Shown: positions 43,171 to 55,100 of the stretch, in pieces
Numbering within the stretch: the stretch's first letter is position 1
How the letters are laid out: each line of letters begins with the position of its first letter
Assembly (NCBI GenBank): GCA_963575745.1
Contig: CAUYUJ010014187.1
Location: forward strand, 65,001-129,000
DNA length: 64,000 nt
Source: Prorocentrum cordatum
Lineage: Eukaryota; Sar; Dinophyceae; Prorocentrales; Prorocentraceae
Reading direction: 5' to 3'
Program-made: the position numbers and the translations under genes
Notes under the pieces: model-generated
Databases searched by the model: none
Seen by the model: only the letters and a program-made list of their open reading frames with translations
What the model was told of the DNA's origin: nothing

Positions 43171-46100
43171 AGTAAAGCCCAGAAGAGGCAAGCAAACCGT
43201 AGCAAAGCCCAGCAAAGCCCAGCAAAGCCCAGCAGAGCACAGCAAAGCCCAGCAAAGCCCAGCAAAGCCCAGCACAGCCCAGCAAAGCCCAGCAAAGCCC
43301 AGCAAAGCCCAGCAGAGCACAGCAAAGCCCAGCAAAGCCCAGCAAAGCCCAGCACAGCCCAGCAAAACCTGGAGCTCAGCAAAGCCTGGCAAAGCCCAGC
43401 AAAGCCCAGAAAAAAAGCCAGCAAAGGCCAGCAAAGCCCAGCAAAGCCCAGCAAAGCCCAGCAAAGCACAGCAAAGCCCAGCAAAGCCCACCAAAACCCA
43501 GCAAGGCACAACAAAGCCCAGCAAAGCCCAGCAAAGCCCAGCAAAGCGCAGCAAAGCCCAGCAAAGCCCAGCCAGTCCCAGCCAGGCCAAGCAAAGCCCA
43601 GCAAAGCCCAGCGAAGCCCAGCAAAGCCAAGCAATGCCCAGCAAATCCAGGCAAAGCCAAGTAAAGCCCAGCAAAGCCCAGCAAAGCCCAGCAAAGCCCA
43701 GCAAAGCCCAGCAAAGCCCAGCAAACCCCAACAAAGCCGAGAACGGCCCAGCAAAGCCCAGCAACGCCCAGCAACGCCCAGCAAAGCCCAGCAACGCCAA
43801 GCAAAGCCCAGCAAAGCCCAGCAAAGCCAAGCAAAGCCCAGCAAAGCCGAGCAAAGCCCAGCAAAGCACAGCAAAGCCCAGCAACGCCCAGCAAAGCCCG
43901 AAGCTCAGGGAAGCCCGGCTATGCCAAGTAAAGCCCAGCAAAGCCCAGCAGAGCCCAGCAAAGCCAAGCAAAGCCTAGCAAAGCCCAGCAAAGCCCAGCA
44001 AAACCCCCAGCAAAGCCCCCAGCAACGCCAAACAAAGCCCAGCAAAGCCCAGCAAAGCCCAGCAAAGCCCAGCAAAGCCCAGCAGAGCCCAGCAGAGCCC
44101 AGCAAAGCCCAGCAGAGCCCAGCAAAGCCCCCAGCAAAGCCGCCAGCAAAGCCACCAGCAAAGCCTCCAGCAAAGCCCCCCAGCAAAGCCCCCAGCAGTG
44201 CCCCCAGCAAAGACACCGGCAAATCCAAGCGAAGCCCAACAAAGGCCAACAAAGCCCGGAGCCAAGCACAGTAAAGCCAAGCAAAGCCCAGCAAAGCCAA
44301 GCAAAGCCTAGCAAAGCCCAGCAAAGGCCAGAAAAACCAAGCAAAGCCCAGCGAAGCCCAGCAAAGCCCGGAGCGCAGCAAAGTCTAGCAAAGCCCAGCA
44401 AAGCCCAGCAAAGCCCAGAAAAGCCCAGCAGAGCCCAGCAGAGCACAGCAAAGCCCAGCAAAGCCCAGAGCAGCCCAGCAAAACATGGAACTCAGCAAAG
44501 CCCAGCAAAGCCCAGCAAAGTCCAGCAAAGCCCAGCAAAGCCCAACGAAGCCCAGCAAAGCCCAGCAATGCCCAGAAAAGGCAAGCAAAGGCAAGCAAAG
44601 CCCAGCAAAGCCCAGCAAAGCCCAACAAACCGTAGCAAACCGTAGCAAAGCCCAGCAAAGCCCAGCAAAGCCCAGCGAAGTCCAGCAAAGACCAGCAAAA
44701 ACCGGCAAAGCCCGACAAAGCCCCCAGCAAAGCCCAGCAAAGCCCCCAGCACAACCCCCAGCAAAGCCCCAAGCAAAACCCAGCAAAGCCAAGCAAAGCC
44801 CAGCCCAGCAAAGCGCAGCAAAGCCCAGCAGAGCCCAGCAGAGCCCAGCAAAGCCCAGCAAAGCCCAGCGAAGCCCAGCGAAGCCCAGCAAAGCCCAGCA
44901 AAGCCCAGCAATGCCCAGCAAAGCGCAGCAAAGCCCAGCAAAGCCCAGCAAAGCCCAGCAAAATCCGGCAAAGCTCAGAGCTTAAAACAGTAGAGCCAAG
45001 CAAAGCCCAGCAAAGCCCAGCAAAGCCCAACAAAGCACCCAGCAAAGCCCACAGCAAAGCCCCCAGCCAATCCCCCAGCAAAGCCCCCAGCACAGCCCCC
45101 AGCAAAGCCCCCAGCAAAGCCCTCGGCAATTGCGCCAGCAAGGCCGCCAGCAAACCTCCCAGCAAAGCCCAGCAAAGCCCAGCAAAGCCCAGCAAAGCCC
45201 AGCAAACCCCAACAAAGCCCAGCAAAGCACAGCAAAGCCCAGCAAAGCCCAGCAAAGCCCAGCAAAGCCCAGGAAAGCCCAGCGCCCAGGAAAGCCCAGG
45301 AAAGCTTAGGAAAGCCCAGCAAAGCCCAGCAAAGCCCAGTAAAGCCAAGCAAAGCCCAGCAAAGCACAGCAAAGCCCAGCAGAGCCCAGCAAAGCCCAGC
45401 AGAGCCCAGCAAAGCCCAGCCAATCCCCATGCTAAGACAGGCAAAGCCCAGCCAAGCCCAGCCACGCCCAACAAAGCCCAGCAAAGCCCAGCCACGCCCA
45501 GCAAGCAAAGCCCAGCAAGGCCCAGCAAAGCCCAGCAAAGCCCAGCAAAGCCCAGCAAAGCCCAGCAAAGCCCAGCAAAGCCCAGCAACGCCCAGCAGAG
45601 CCCAGCAAAGCCCAGCAAAGGCCAGCAGAGCGCAGCAACGCCCAGCAAAGCCCAGCAAAGCCCAGCACGGCCGAGCAAAACCCGAAGCTCTGCAAAGCCC
45701 AGCAAAGCCAAGCAAAGCCCAGCAAAGCCCAGCAAAGGCCAGCAAATGCCAGCAAAGGCAAGCAAAGGCAAGTAAATGCCGAGCAAAGCCGAGCAAAGCC
45801 CAGCGAAGTCCAGCGAAGTCCAGCAAAGCCCAGCAAAGACCGGCAAAGACCGGCAAAGCCCGACAAAGCCCCCAGCAAAGCCCAGCAAAGCCCAGCAAAG
45901 CCCAACAAAACCCCCAGCACAGCCCCCAGCAAAGCCCCCAGCAAAGCCCAGCAAAACCCAGCAAAGCGCAGCAAAGCCCAGCAAAGCCCAGCAAAGCCCA
46001 AAGCCCAGCAAAGCCCAGCAAAGCCCAGCAAACCCCAGCAAAGCCCTGCAAAGCCCGGCAAAGCGCAAAGCTTAGAACAGTAAAGCCCAGCACAGCCCAG

Positions 46101-49100
46101 CAAAGCCCAGCAAAGCCTAGCAAAGCCAAGAAAAGCCCAGCAAAGCCCAGCAAAACCCAGCGAAGCCCAGCAAAGCTTAGCAGAGCCCAGCAAAGCCCAG
46201 CAAAGCCCAGCCAAGCCCAGAAAAGGCAAGCAAACCGTAGCAAAGCCCAGCAAAGCCCAGCAAAGCCAAGCAAAGCCCAGCAAAGCCAAGCGAAGCCCAG
46301 CAAAGCCCAGCAAGGCCCAGCAAAGCGCAGCAAAGCCCAGCAAAGCCCAGCCAGGCCAAGCAAGGCCAAGCAAAGCCCAGCAAAGCCCAGCGAAGCCCAG
46401 CAAAGCACAGCAAAGCCCAGCAAAGCCAAGCAAAGCCCAGCAAAGCCCAGCAAAGCCCCGCAAAGCCCCGCAAAGCCCCGCAAAGCCCGGCAAAGCCCAG
46501 CAATGCCGAGCAAAGTCCAGCAAAGTCCAGCAAAGCCCAGCAAAGCCCAGGGAAGCCCAGGAAAGCCCAGGAAAGCCCAGGAAAGCCCAGGAAAGCCCAG
46601 CACAGCGCAGCAAAGCCCAGCAAAGCCCAGCAAAGCCCACCAAAGCCCGCAAAGCCCAGCAAAACCAAACAAAGCCCAGCAGCGCCCAGCAAAGCCCAGC
46701 AAAGCCAAGCAAGGCCAGCAAAACCCAGCAAAGCCCAGCAAAGCCCACCCAGGCCCAGCAAGGCCAAGCAAAGCCCAGCAAAGCCCAGCGAAGCCCAGCA
46801 AAGCCCAGCAATGCCCAGCAAATCCCGGCAAAGCCAAGTGAAGCCAAGCAAAGGCAAACAAAAGCCAGCAAAGCCCAGCAAAGCCCAGCAAAGCCCAGCA
46901 AAGCCCAGCAAAGCCCAGCAAAGCCCAGCAGAGCCCAGCAAAGCCCAGCAAAGCCCACCAAAGCCAGCAAAGCCCAGCAAAACCCAAAGCCCAGCAACGC
47001 CCGGCAAAGCCCAGCAAAGCCCAGCAAAGCCCAGCAAAGCCCAGCAAAGCCCACCCAGGCCCAGCAAGGCCAAGCAAAGCCCAGCAAAGCACAGCGAAGC
47101 CCAGCAAAGCCCAGCAATGCCCAGCAAATCCTGGCAAAGCCAAGTAAAGACAAGCAAAGCCCAGCAATGCCGAGCAAAGTCCAGCAAAGCCCAGAAAACC
47201 CCAACAAAGCCCAACCAAGCCCAGCACAACCCAGAAAAAGGCAAGCAAACCGTAGCAAAGCCCAGCAAAGCCCAGCAAAGCCCAACGAAGCCCAACGAAG
47301 CCCAGCAAAGCCCAGCAAAGCCCAGCAGAGCCCAATAACGCCCAACAAAGCCCAGCAAAGCCCAGCAAAGGCCAGCAAAGGCCAGCAAAGCCCAGGGAAT
47401 CCAAGAAAGCCCAGGAAAGCTCCGGAAAGCCAAGGAAAGCCCAGCAAAGCCCAGCAAAGCCCAGCAAAGCCCAGCAAAGCCCAGCAGAGCACAGCAAAGC
47501 CAAGCAGAACCCAGCCAAGCCCAGCCAATTCCCATGCTAAGACAGGCAAAGCCCAGCCAAGCCCAGCCAAACCCAACAAAGCCCAGCAAAGCCCAGCGAA
47601 GCCCAGCAAGCAAAGCCCAGCAAGCAAAGCCCAGCAACGCCCAGCAAAGCCCAGCAAAGCTCAGCAAAGCCCAGCGAAGCCCAGCGAAGCCCAGCAAATC
47701 CCAGCAGAGCCCAGCAAAGCCCAGCAAAGCCCAGCAAAGCCCAGCAAAGCCCAGCGAAGCCAAGCAGAGCTGAGCAAAGCCCAGCAAAGCCAAGCAAAGC
47801 CCAGCACAGCCGAGCAAAACCCGGAGCTCAGCAAAGCCCAGCAAAGCTCAGCAATGCCTAGCAAAGCCCAGCGAAGTCCAGCAAAGCCCAGCGAAGACTT
47901 GCAAAGACCCGCACATCCCGACAAAGCCCCCAGCAAAGCCCAGCAAAGCCCAGCAAAGCCAAACAAAGCCCCCAGCACAGCCCCCAGCAAAGCCCAGCAA
48001 AGCCCAGCAAAGTCCAGCAAAGCCCAGCAATGCCCAGCGAAGCCCAGCGAAGCCCGGCAAAGCCCAGCAAAGCCCAGCAATGCCCAGCAAAGCCCAGCAA
48101 AGCCCAGCAAAGCCCAGCAAAGCCCAGCAAAGCCCAGCAAAGCCCGGCAAAGCTCAGAGCCTAAAACAGTAAAGCCAAGCAAAGCCCAGCAGAGCCAAGC
48201 AAAGCCCAGCAAAGCCTAGCAGAGCCAAGCAAAGCCCAGCAAAGCCCAGAAAAGGCCAGCAAACCGTAGCAAACCCCAGCAAAGCCCAGCAAAGCCCAAC
48301 GAAGCCCAACGAAGCCCAGCAAAGCCCAGCAAAGCCCAGCAGAGCCCAATAACGCCCAACAAAGCCCAGCAAAGCCCAGCAAAGGCCAGCAAAGGCCAGC
48401 AAAGCCCAGCAGAGCCCAGCAAAGCCCAGCAAAGCCCAGCAAAGCCCAGCACAGCAAAGCAAAACCTGGAGCTCAGCAAAGCCCACCAAAGCCCAGCAAA
48501 GGCCAGCAAAGGCAAGCAAAGCCCAGCAAAGCCCAGCAAAGCCCAGCAAAGCCCAGCAACGCCCAGTAACGCCCACCCAAGCCCACCCAAGCCCAGCAAA
48601 GCCCAGCAAAACCCAACAAAGCCCAGCAAAGCCCAGCAAGGCCCAACAAAGCCCAGCAAAGCCCAGGAACGCCCAGCAAAGCGCAGCAAAGCCCAGCAAG
48701 GCCCAGCCGGGCCCAGCCAGGCCAAGCAAAGCCGAGCAACGCCCAGCGAAGCCCAGCAAAGCCCAGCAATGCCCAGCAAATCCCGGCAAAGCTAAGTAAA
48801 GCCCAACAAAGCCCAGCAAAGCCCAGCAAAGACCAGCAAAGCCCAGCAATGCCCAGCAATGCCCAGCACATCCCAGCAACGCCCAGCAACGCCCAGCAAC
48901 GCGCAGCAAAGCCCAGCAACGCCCAGCAAAGCCCAGCAAAGCCCAGCAAAGCCCAGCGAAGCCCAGCAAAGCCCAGCAAAGCCCAGCAACGCCCAGCAAA
49001 GCCCGGAGCTCAGAAAAGCCAAGCTAAGCCAAGCAAACCCCAGCAAAGCTCAGCAAAGCCCAGCAAAGCCCAGCACAGCAAAACCCAGCAAAGCCCAGCA

Positions 49101-52100
49101 AAACCCAGCAACGCCCAGCAACGCCAGACAAAGCCCAGCAAAGCCCAGCAAAGCCCAGCAGATCCCAGCAGAGCCCAGCAAAGCCCAGCAAGGCCCAGCA
49201 AAGCTTCCAGCAAAGCTCTCAGCAAAGCCCCTAGCAAAGCCTCCAGCAAAGCCCCCAGCAATGACCCAGCAAAGACACCAGCAAATCCAAGCGAAGCCCA
49301 GCAAAGCCCAACAAAGCCCGGAGTCAGGCACAGTAAAGCCCAGCAAAGCTCAGCAAAGCCCAGCAAAACCTAGCAAAGCCCAGCAAAGCCCAGAAAAGCC
49401 CAGCAAAGCCCAGCGAAGCCCAGCGAAGCCCAGCAAAGCCCGGAGCTCAGCAAAGTCCAGCAAACCGTAGCAAAGCCCAGCAGAGCCCAGCGAAGCCAAG
49501 CAGAGCCCAACAAAGCCCAGCGCAGCCCAGCAAAACCCGGAACTCAGCAAAGCCTAGCAAAGCCCATCAAAGCACAGCAAAGCCCAACGAAGCCCAGCAA
49601 AGGCAAGCAAAGGCCAGCAAAGGCCAGCAAAGCCCACCAAAGCCCCAGCAAAGCCCAGCAAACCGTAGCAAAGCCCAGCAAAGCCCAACAAAGCCCAGCA
49701 AAGCCCAGCAAAGCCCAGCGAAGTCCAGCAAAGCCCAGCCAATACCGGCAAAGCCCGACAAAGCCTTCAGCAAAGCCCAGCAAAGCTCCCAGCAAAGCTT
49801 CCAGCAAAGCCCCCAGCACAGCCCCCAGCAAAGCACCCAGCACAGCCCCCAGCAAAGCCCCCCAGCAAAGCCCAGCCCAGCAAAGCGCAGCAAAGCCCAG
49901 CAGAGCCCAGCAGAGCCCAGCAAAGCCCAGCAGAGCCCAGCGAAGCCCAGCAAAGCACAGCAAAGCCCAGCAAAGCCCAGTGAAGCCCAGCAAAGCCAGG
50001 CAAAGCCCAGCAAAACCCGGCAAAGCTCAAAGCTTACAACAGTAAAGCCATGCAAAGCCCAGCAAAGCCCAGCAAAGCCCAACAAAGCCCCCAGCAAAGC
50101 CCCCACCAAAGCTCCCAGCAAAGCCCCCAGCACAGCCCCCAGCAAACCCCCCAGCAAAGCCCCCAGCAAAGCCACCAGCAAAGCCCTCGGCAATGCTCCC
50201 AGCAAAGCCGCCAGCAACAAAGCCCAGCAAAGCCCAGCAAAGCCCAGCAAAGCCCAGCAAAGCCCAGCAAAGCAAGGCCAAGCCCAGCAAAGCCCAACGA
50301 AGCCCAGCAAAGCCCAGCAAAGCCCAGGGAAGCCCCGGAAAGCCGAGGAAAGCCCAGCGCCCATTCAAGCCAAGGAAACTTAGGAAAGCCAAGCAAAGCC
50401 CAGCAAAACCCAGCAAAGCCCAGCAAAGCCCAGCAATGCCCAGCAATGCCCAGCACAGCCCAGCAACGCCCAGCAGAGCCCAGCAAAGCCCAGCCAATCC
50501 CCATGCTAAGACAGGCGAAGCCCAGCCAAGCACAGCCAAGCCCAACAAAGCCCAGCAAAGCCCAGCGAAGCCCAACAAGCAAACACCAGCAAGGCCCAGC
50601 AAAGCCCAGCAAAGCCCAGCAAAGCCCAGCCGAGCACAACAAAGCTCAGCAAAGCCCAGCAAAGCCCAGCAAAGCTCCCAGCAAAGCCCAGCAAAGCCCA
50701 GCAAAGCCCAGCAAAGCCCAGCACGGCCGAGCAAAACCCGAAGCTCAGCAAAGCCCAGCAAAGCCAAGCAAAGCCCAGCAAAGCCCAGCAAAGGCAAGCA
50801 AAGGCCAGCAAAGGCCAGCAGAGGCCAGTAAAGGCCAGCAAAGCCCAGCAACGCCCAGCGAAGTCCAGCGAAGTCAAGCAAAGCCAAGCAAAGACTTGCA
50901 AAGACCAGCAAAGCCCGACAAAGCTCCCAGCAAACCCCAGCAAAGCCCAGCAAAGCCCAACAAAGCCCAGCAAAGCCCCCAGCACAGCCCCCAGCAAAGC
51001 CCCCAGCAAAGCCCAGCCAAGCCCAGCAAAGCCCAGCAAAGCCCAGCAAAGCGCAGCAAAGCGCGGCAAAGCCAAGCAGACCCCAGCAGAGCCCAGCAAA
51101 GCCCAGCGAAGCCCAGCGAAGCCCAAAGCCCAGCAATGCCCAGCAAAGCCAAGCAAACCCCAGCAAAGCTCAGCAAAGCCCGGCAAATCTCAGAGCTTAG
51201 CCCAGCAAAGCCCAGCGAAACCCAGCGAAGCCCAGCGAAGCCCAGCAAGGCCCAGCACAGCCCAGCGAAGCCCAGCAAAGCCCAGCAAAGCCCAGCAAAG
51301 CCCAGCAGAGCACAGCAGAGCACAGCAAAGCCCAGCAAAGCCCAGCAAGGCCCAGCAAAACCCGGAGCTCAGCAAAGCCCAGCAAAGCCCAGCAAAGCCC
51401 AGCAAAGCCCAGCAACGGCCAGCAAAGGCCAGCAAAGGCGAGCAAAGCCCAGCAAAGCCCAGCAAAGCCCAGCAAACCCAGCAGAGCCCAGCAAAGCCCA
51501 GCAAAGCCCAGCAAAGCCCAGCAAAACCCCAACAAAGCCCAGCAAAGCCCAGCAAAGCCCAACAAAGCCCAGCAAAGCCCAGCAAAGCGCAGCAAAGCCC
51601 AGCAAAGCCCACCCATGCCCAGCCAGGCCCAGCCAAGCCCAGCAAAGCCCAGCGAAGCCCAGGAAAGCCCAGCAATGCCAAGCAAATCCCGGCAAAGCCA
51701 AGTAAAGCCAAACAAAGCCCAGCAATGCCGAGCAAAACCCAGCAAAGCCCAGCAAAGCCCAATAAAGCCCAACAAAGCCCAGCAAAGCCCAGCAACGCCC
51801 AGCAAAGCCCAGCAAAGCCCAGCAAAGCCCAGCAAAGCCCAGCGAAGCCCAGCAAAGCCCCGCAAAGCCCGGCAAAGCCCGGCAAAGCCCGGCAAAGCCC
51901 GGCAAAGCCCAGCAAAGCCCAGCAAAGCCCAGCAAAGCCCAGCAAAGCCCAGCAAAGCTCAGGAAAGCATAGGAAAGCCAAGGAAAGCTCAGCAAAGCCC
52001 AGCAAAGCCCAGCAAAGCCCAGCAAAGCCCAGCAGAGCCAAGCAAAGCCCAGCAGAACCAAGCAAAGCCCAGCCAATCCCTTATGCTAAGACACGCAAAG

Positions 52101-55100
52101 CCCAGCCAAGCCCAACAAAGCCCAGCAAAGCCCAGTGAAGCCCAGCAAGCAAAGCCCAGCAAAGCCCAGCCCAGCAAAGCCCAGCAAAGCCCAGCAAAGC
52201 CCAGCGAAGCCCAGCAAAGCCCAGCAGAGCCCAGCAGAGCCCCAGCAAAGCCCAGCAAAGCCCAGCAAAGCCCAGCAAAGCCCAGCAAAGCCCAGCAAAG
52301 CCCAGCACAGCCGAGCAAAACCCGGAGCTCAGCAAAGCCCAGCATAGCCCAGCAAAGCCCAGCAAAGCCTAGCAAAGCCCAGCAAAGGCCAGCAAACGCG
52401 AGACAAAGCCCAGCAAAGCCCAGCAAAGCCCAGCAAAGCACAGGGAAGTCCAGCAAAGCCCAGCAAAGACCGGTAAAGACCCGCAAAGCCCGACAGAGCC
52501 CCCAGCAAAGCCAAGCAAAGCACAGCAAAGCCCAACAAAGCCCCCAGCACAGCCCCCAGCAAAGCCCCCAGCAAAGCCCAGCAAAGCCTAGCAAAGCAAA
52601 GCTAAGCCCAGCAAAGCCCAGCAAAGCCGAGCAAAGCCCAGCAAAGGCCAGCAGAGCCCAGGAAAGCCCAGCAGAGCCCAGCAGAGCCCAGCAAAGACCA
52701 GCAAAGGCCAGCAAAGCCCAGCAAAGCCCAGCAAAGCCCAGCAAAGCCCAGCAAAGCCCAGCAAAGCCCGGCAAAGCACAGAGCCTAGAACACTAAAGCC
52801 AAGCAAAGCCCAGCAAAGCCCAGCAAAGCCCAGCAAAGCCTAGCAGAGCCAAGCAAAGCCCAGCAAAGCCCAGCAAAGCCCAGCAAAGCCCAGAAAAGGC
52901 AAGCAAACCGTAGCAAAGCCAAGCAAAGCCCAGCAAAGCTCAGCAAAGCCTGACAAAGCCCAGCGAAGCCCAGCAAAGCCCAGCAGAGCCCAGCAGAGCC
53001 CAACAAAGCCCAGCAAAGCCCAGCAAAGCCCAGCAAAGCCCAGCAGAGCCCAGCAGAGCCCAGCAAAGCCCAGCAAAGCCCAGCACAGCCCAGCTAAACC
53101 TGGAGCTCAGCAAAGCCCAGCAAAGCCCAGCAAAGCGCAGCAAAGCCCAGCAAAGCCCAGCAAAGGCCAGCAAAGCCCAGCAAAGCCCAGCAAAGCCCAG
53201 CAAAGCCCAGCAAAGCCCAGCGAAGCCCAGCAAAGCCTAGCGAAACCCAACAAAGCCTAGCAAAACCCAACAAAGCCCAGCACAGCCCAGCAAGGCCCAA
53301 CAAAGCCCAGCAAACCCCAGCAAAGCTCAGCAAAGCGCAGCAACGCCCAGCAAAGCCCAGCCAGGCCCAGCCAGGCCAAGCAGAGCCCAGCAAAGCCCAG
53401 CGAAGCCCAGCAAAGCCCAGCAATGCCTAGCAAACCCCGGCAAAGACAAGTAAAGCAAAGCAAAGCCCAGCTAAGCCCAGCAAAGCCTAGCAAAGCCCAA
53501 CAAAGCCCAGCACAGCCCAGCAAAGCCCAGCAACGCCGAGCAACGCCCAGCAAAGCCCAGCAACGCCCAGCAAAGCCAAGCAAAGACCAGCAAAGCCCAG
53601 CGAAGCCCAGCAAAGCCCAGCAAAGCCCAGCAAAGCCCAGCAACGCCAAGCAAAGCCCGGAGCTCAGAAAAGCCCAGCTAAGCCCAGCAAAGCCCGGCAA
53701 AGCCCAGCAAAGCCCAGCAAAGCCCAGCAAAGCCCAGCAAAGCCCAGCAAAGCCCAGCAAAGCCCAGCAACGCCAGACAAAGCCCAGCAAAGCCCAGCAA
53801 AGCCCAGCAGAGCCCAGCAGAGCCCAGCAGAGCCCAGCAAAGCCCAGCAAAGCCCCCAGCAAAGCCCCCAGCAAAGCCCCCAGCAAAGCCTCCAGCAAAG
53901 CCCCCAGCAAAGCCCCCAGCAATGCCCCCAGCAAAGACACCAGCAAATCCAAGCGAAGCCCAGCAAAGCCAAACAAAGCCCAGAGCCAAGCACAGTAAAG
54001 CCCAGCAAAGCCCAGCAAGGCCCAGCAAAGCCTAGCGAAGCCCAGCAAAGCCCAGAAAAGCCCAGCAAAGCCCAGCGAAGCCCAGCAAAGCCCGGAGCTC
54101 AGCAAAGCACAGCAAAGCCCAGCAGAGCCCAGCAGAGCCCAGCAAAGCCCAGCAAAGCCAAGCAAAGCCCAGCGCAGCCCAGCAAAACCCGGAACTCAGC
54201 AAAGCCCAGCAAAGCCCAGCAAAGCCCAACAAAGCCCAGCAAAGGCAAGCAAAGCCCAGCAAAGACCAGCAAAGGCCAGCAAAGCCCAGCAAAGCCCAGC
54301 ACACCGTAGCAAAGCCAAGCAAAGCCCAGCAAAGCCCAGCAAAGCCCAGCAAAGCCCAGCAAAGCCCAGCGAAGTCCAGCAAAGCCAAGCAAAGACCGGC
54401 AAAGCCCGACAAAGCCCCCAGCAAAGCCCAGCAAAGCCCAGCAAAGCCCAGCAAAGCCCCCAGCACAGCCCCCAGCAAAGCTCCCAGCAAAGCCCAGCAA
54501 AGCCCAGCCCAGCAAAGCGCAGCAAAGCCCAGCAGAGCCCAGCAGAGCCCAGCAAAGCCCAGCAAAGCCCAGCGAAGCCCAGCAAAGCCCAGCAAAGCCC
54601 AGCAAAGGCCAGCAAAGGCCAGCAAAACCCGGCAAAGCTCAGAGCTTAGAGCAGTAAAGCCAAGCAAAGCCCAGCAAAGCCCAGCAAAGCCCAGCAAAGC
54701 CCCCAGCAAAGCCCCCAGCAAAGCCCTCGGCAATGCCCCCAGCAAATCCCCAAGTAAATCCCCCAGCAAAGCCCCCAGCAGAGCCCAGCAAAGCCCAGCA
54801 AAGCCCAGCAAAGCACAGCAAAGCCCGGCAAAGCCCGGCAAAGGCCAGCAAAGCCCAGCAAAGCCCAGCAAAGCCCAGCAAAGCCCAGCAAAGCCCAGGA
54901 AAGCGCAAGAAAGCTTAGCGCCCAGGAAACCTTAGGAATGCCGAGGGAAAGCCAGCAAAGCCCAGCAAAGCCCATCAAAGCCCAGCAAAGCCCAGCAAAG
55001 CCAAGCAAAGCCCAGCAGAGCACAGCAAAGCCCAGCAGAGCCCAGCAAAGCCCAGTCAATCCCCATGCTAAGACAGGCAAAGCCAAGCCAAGCCCAGCCA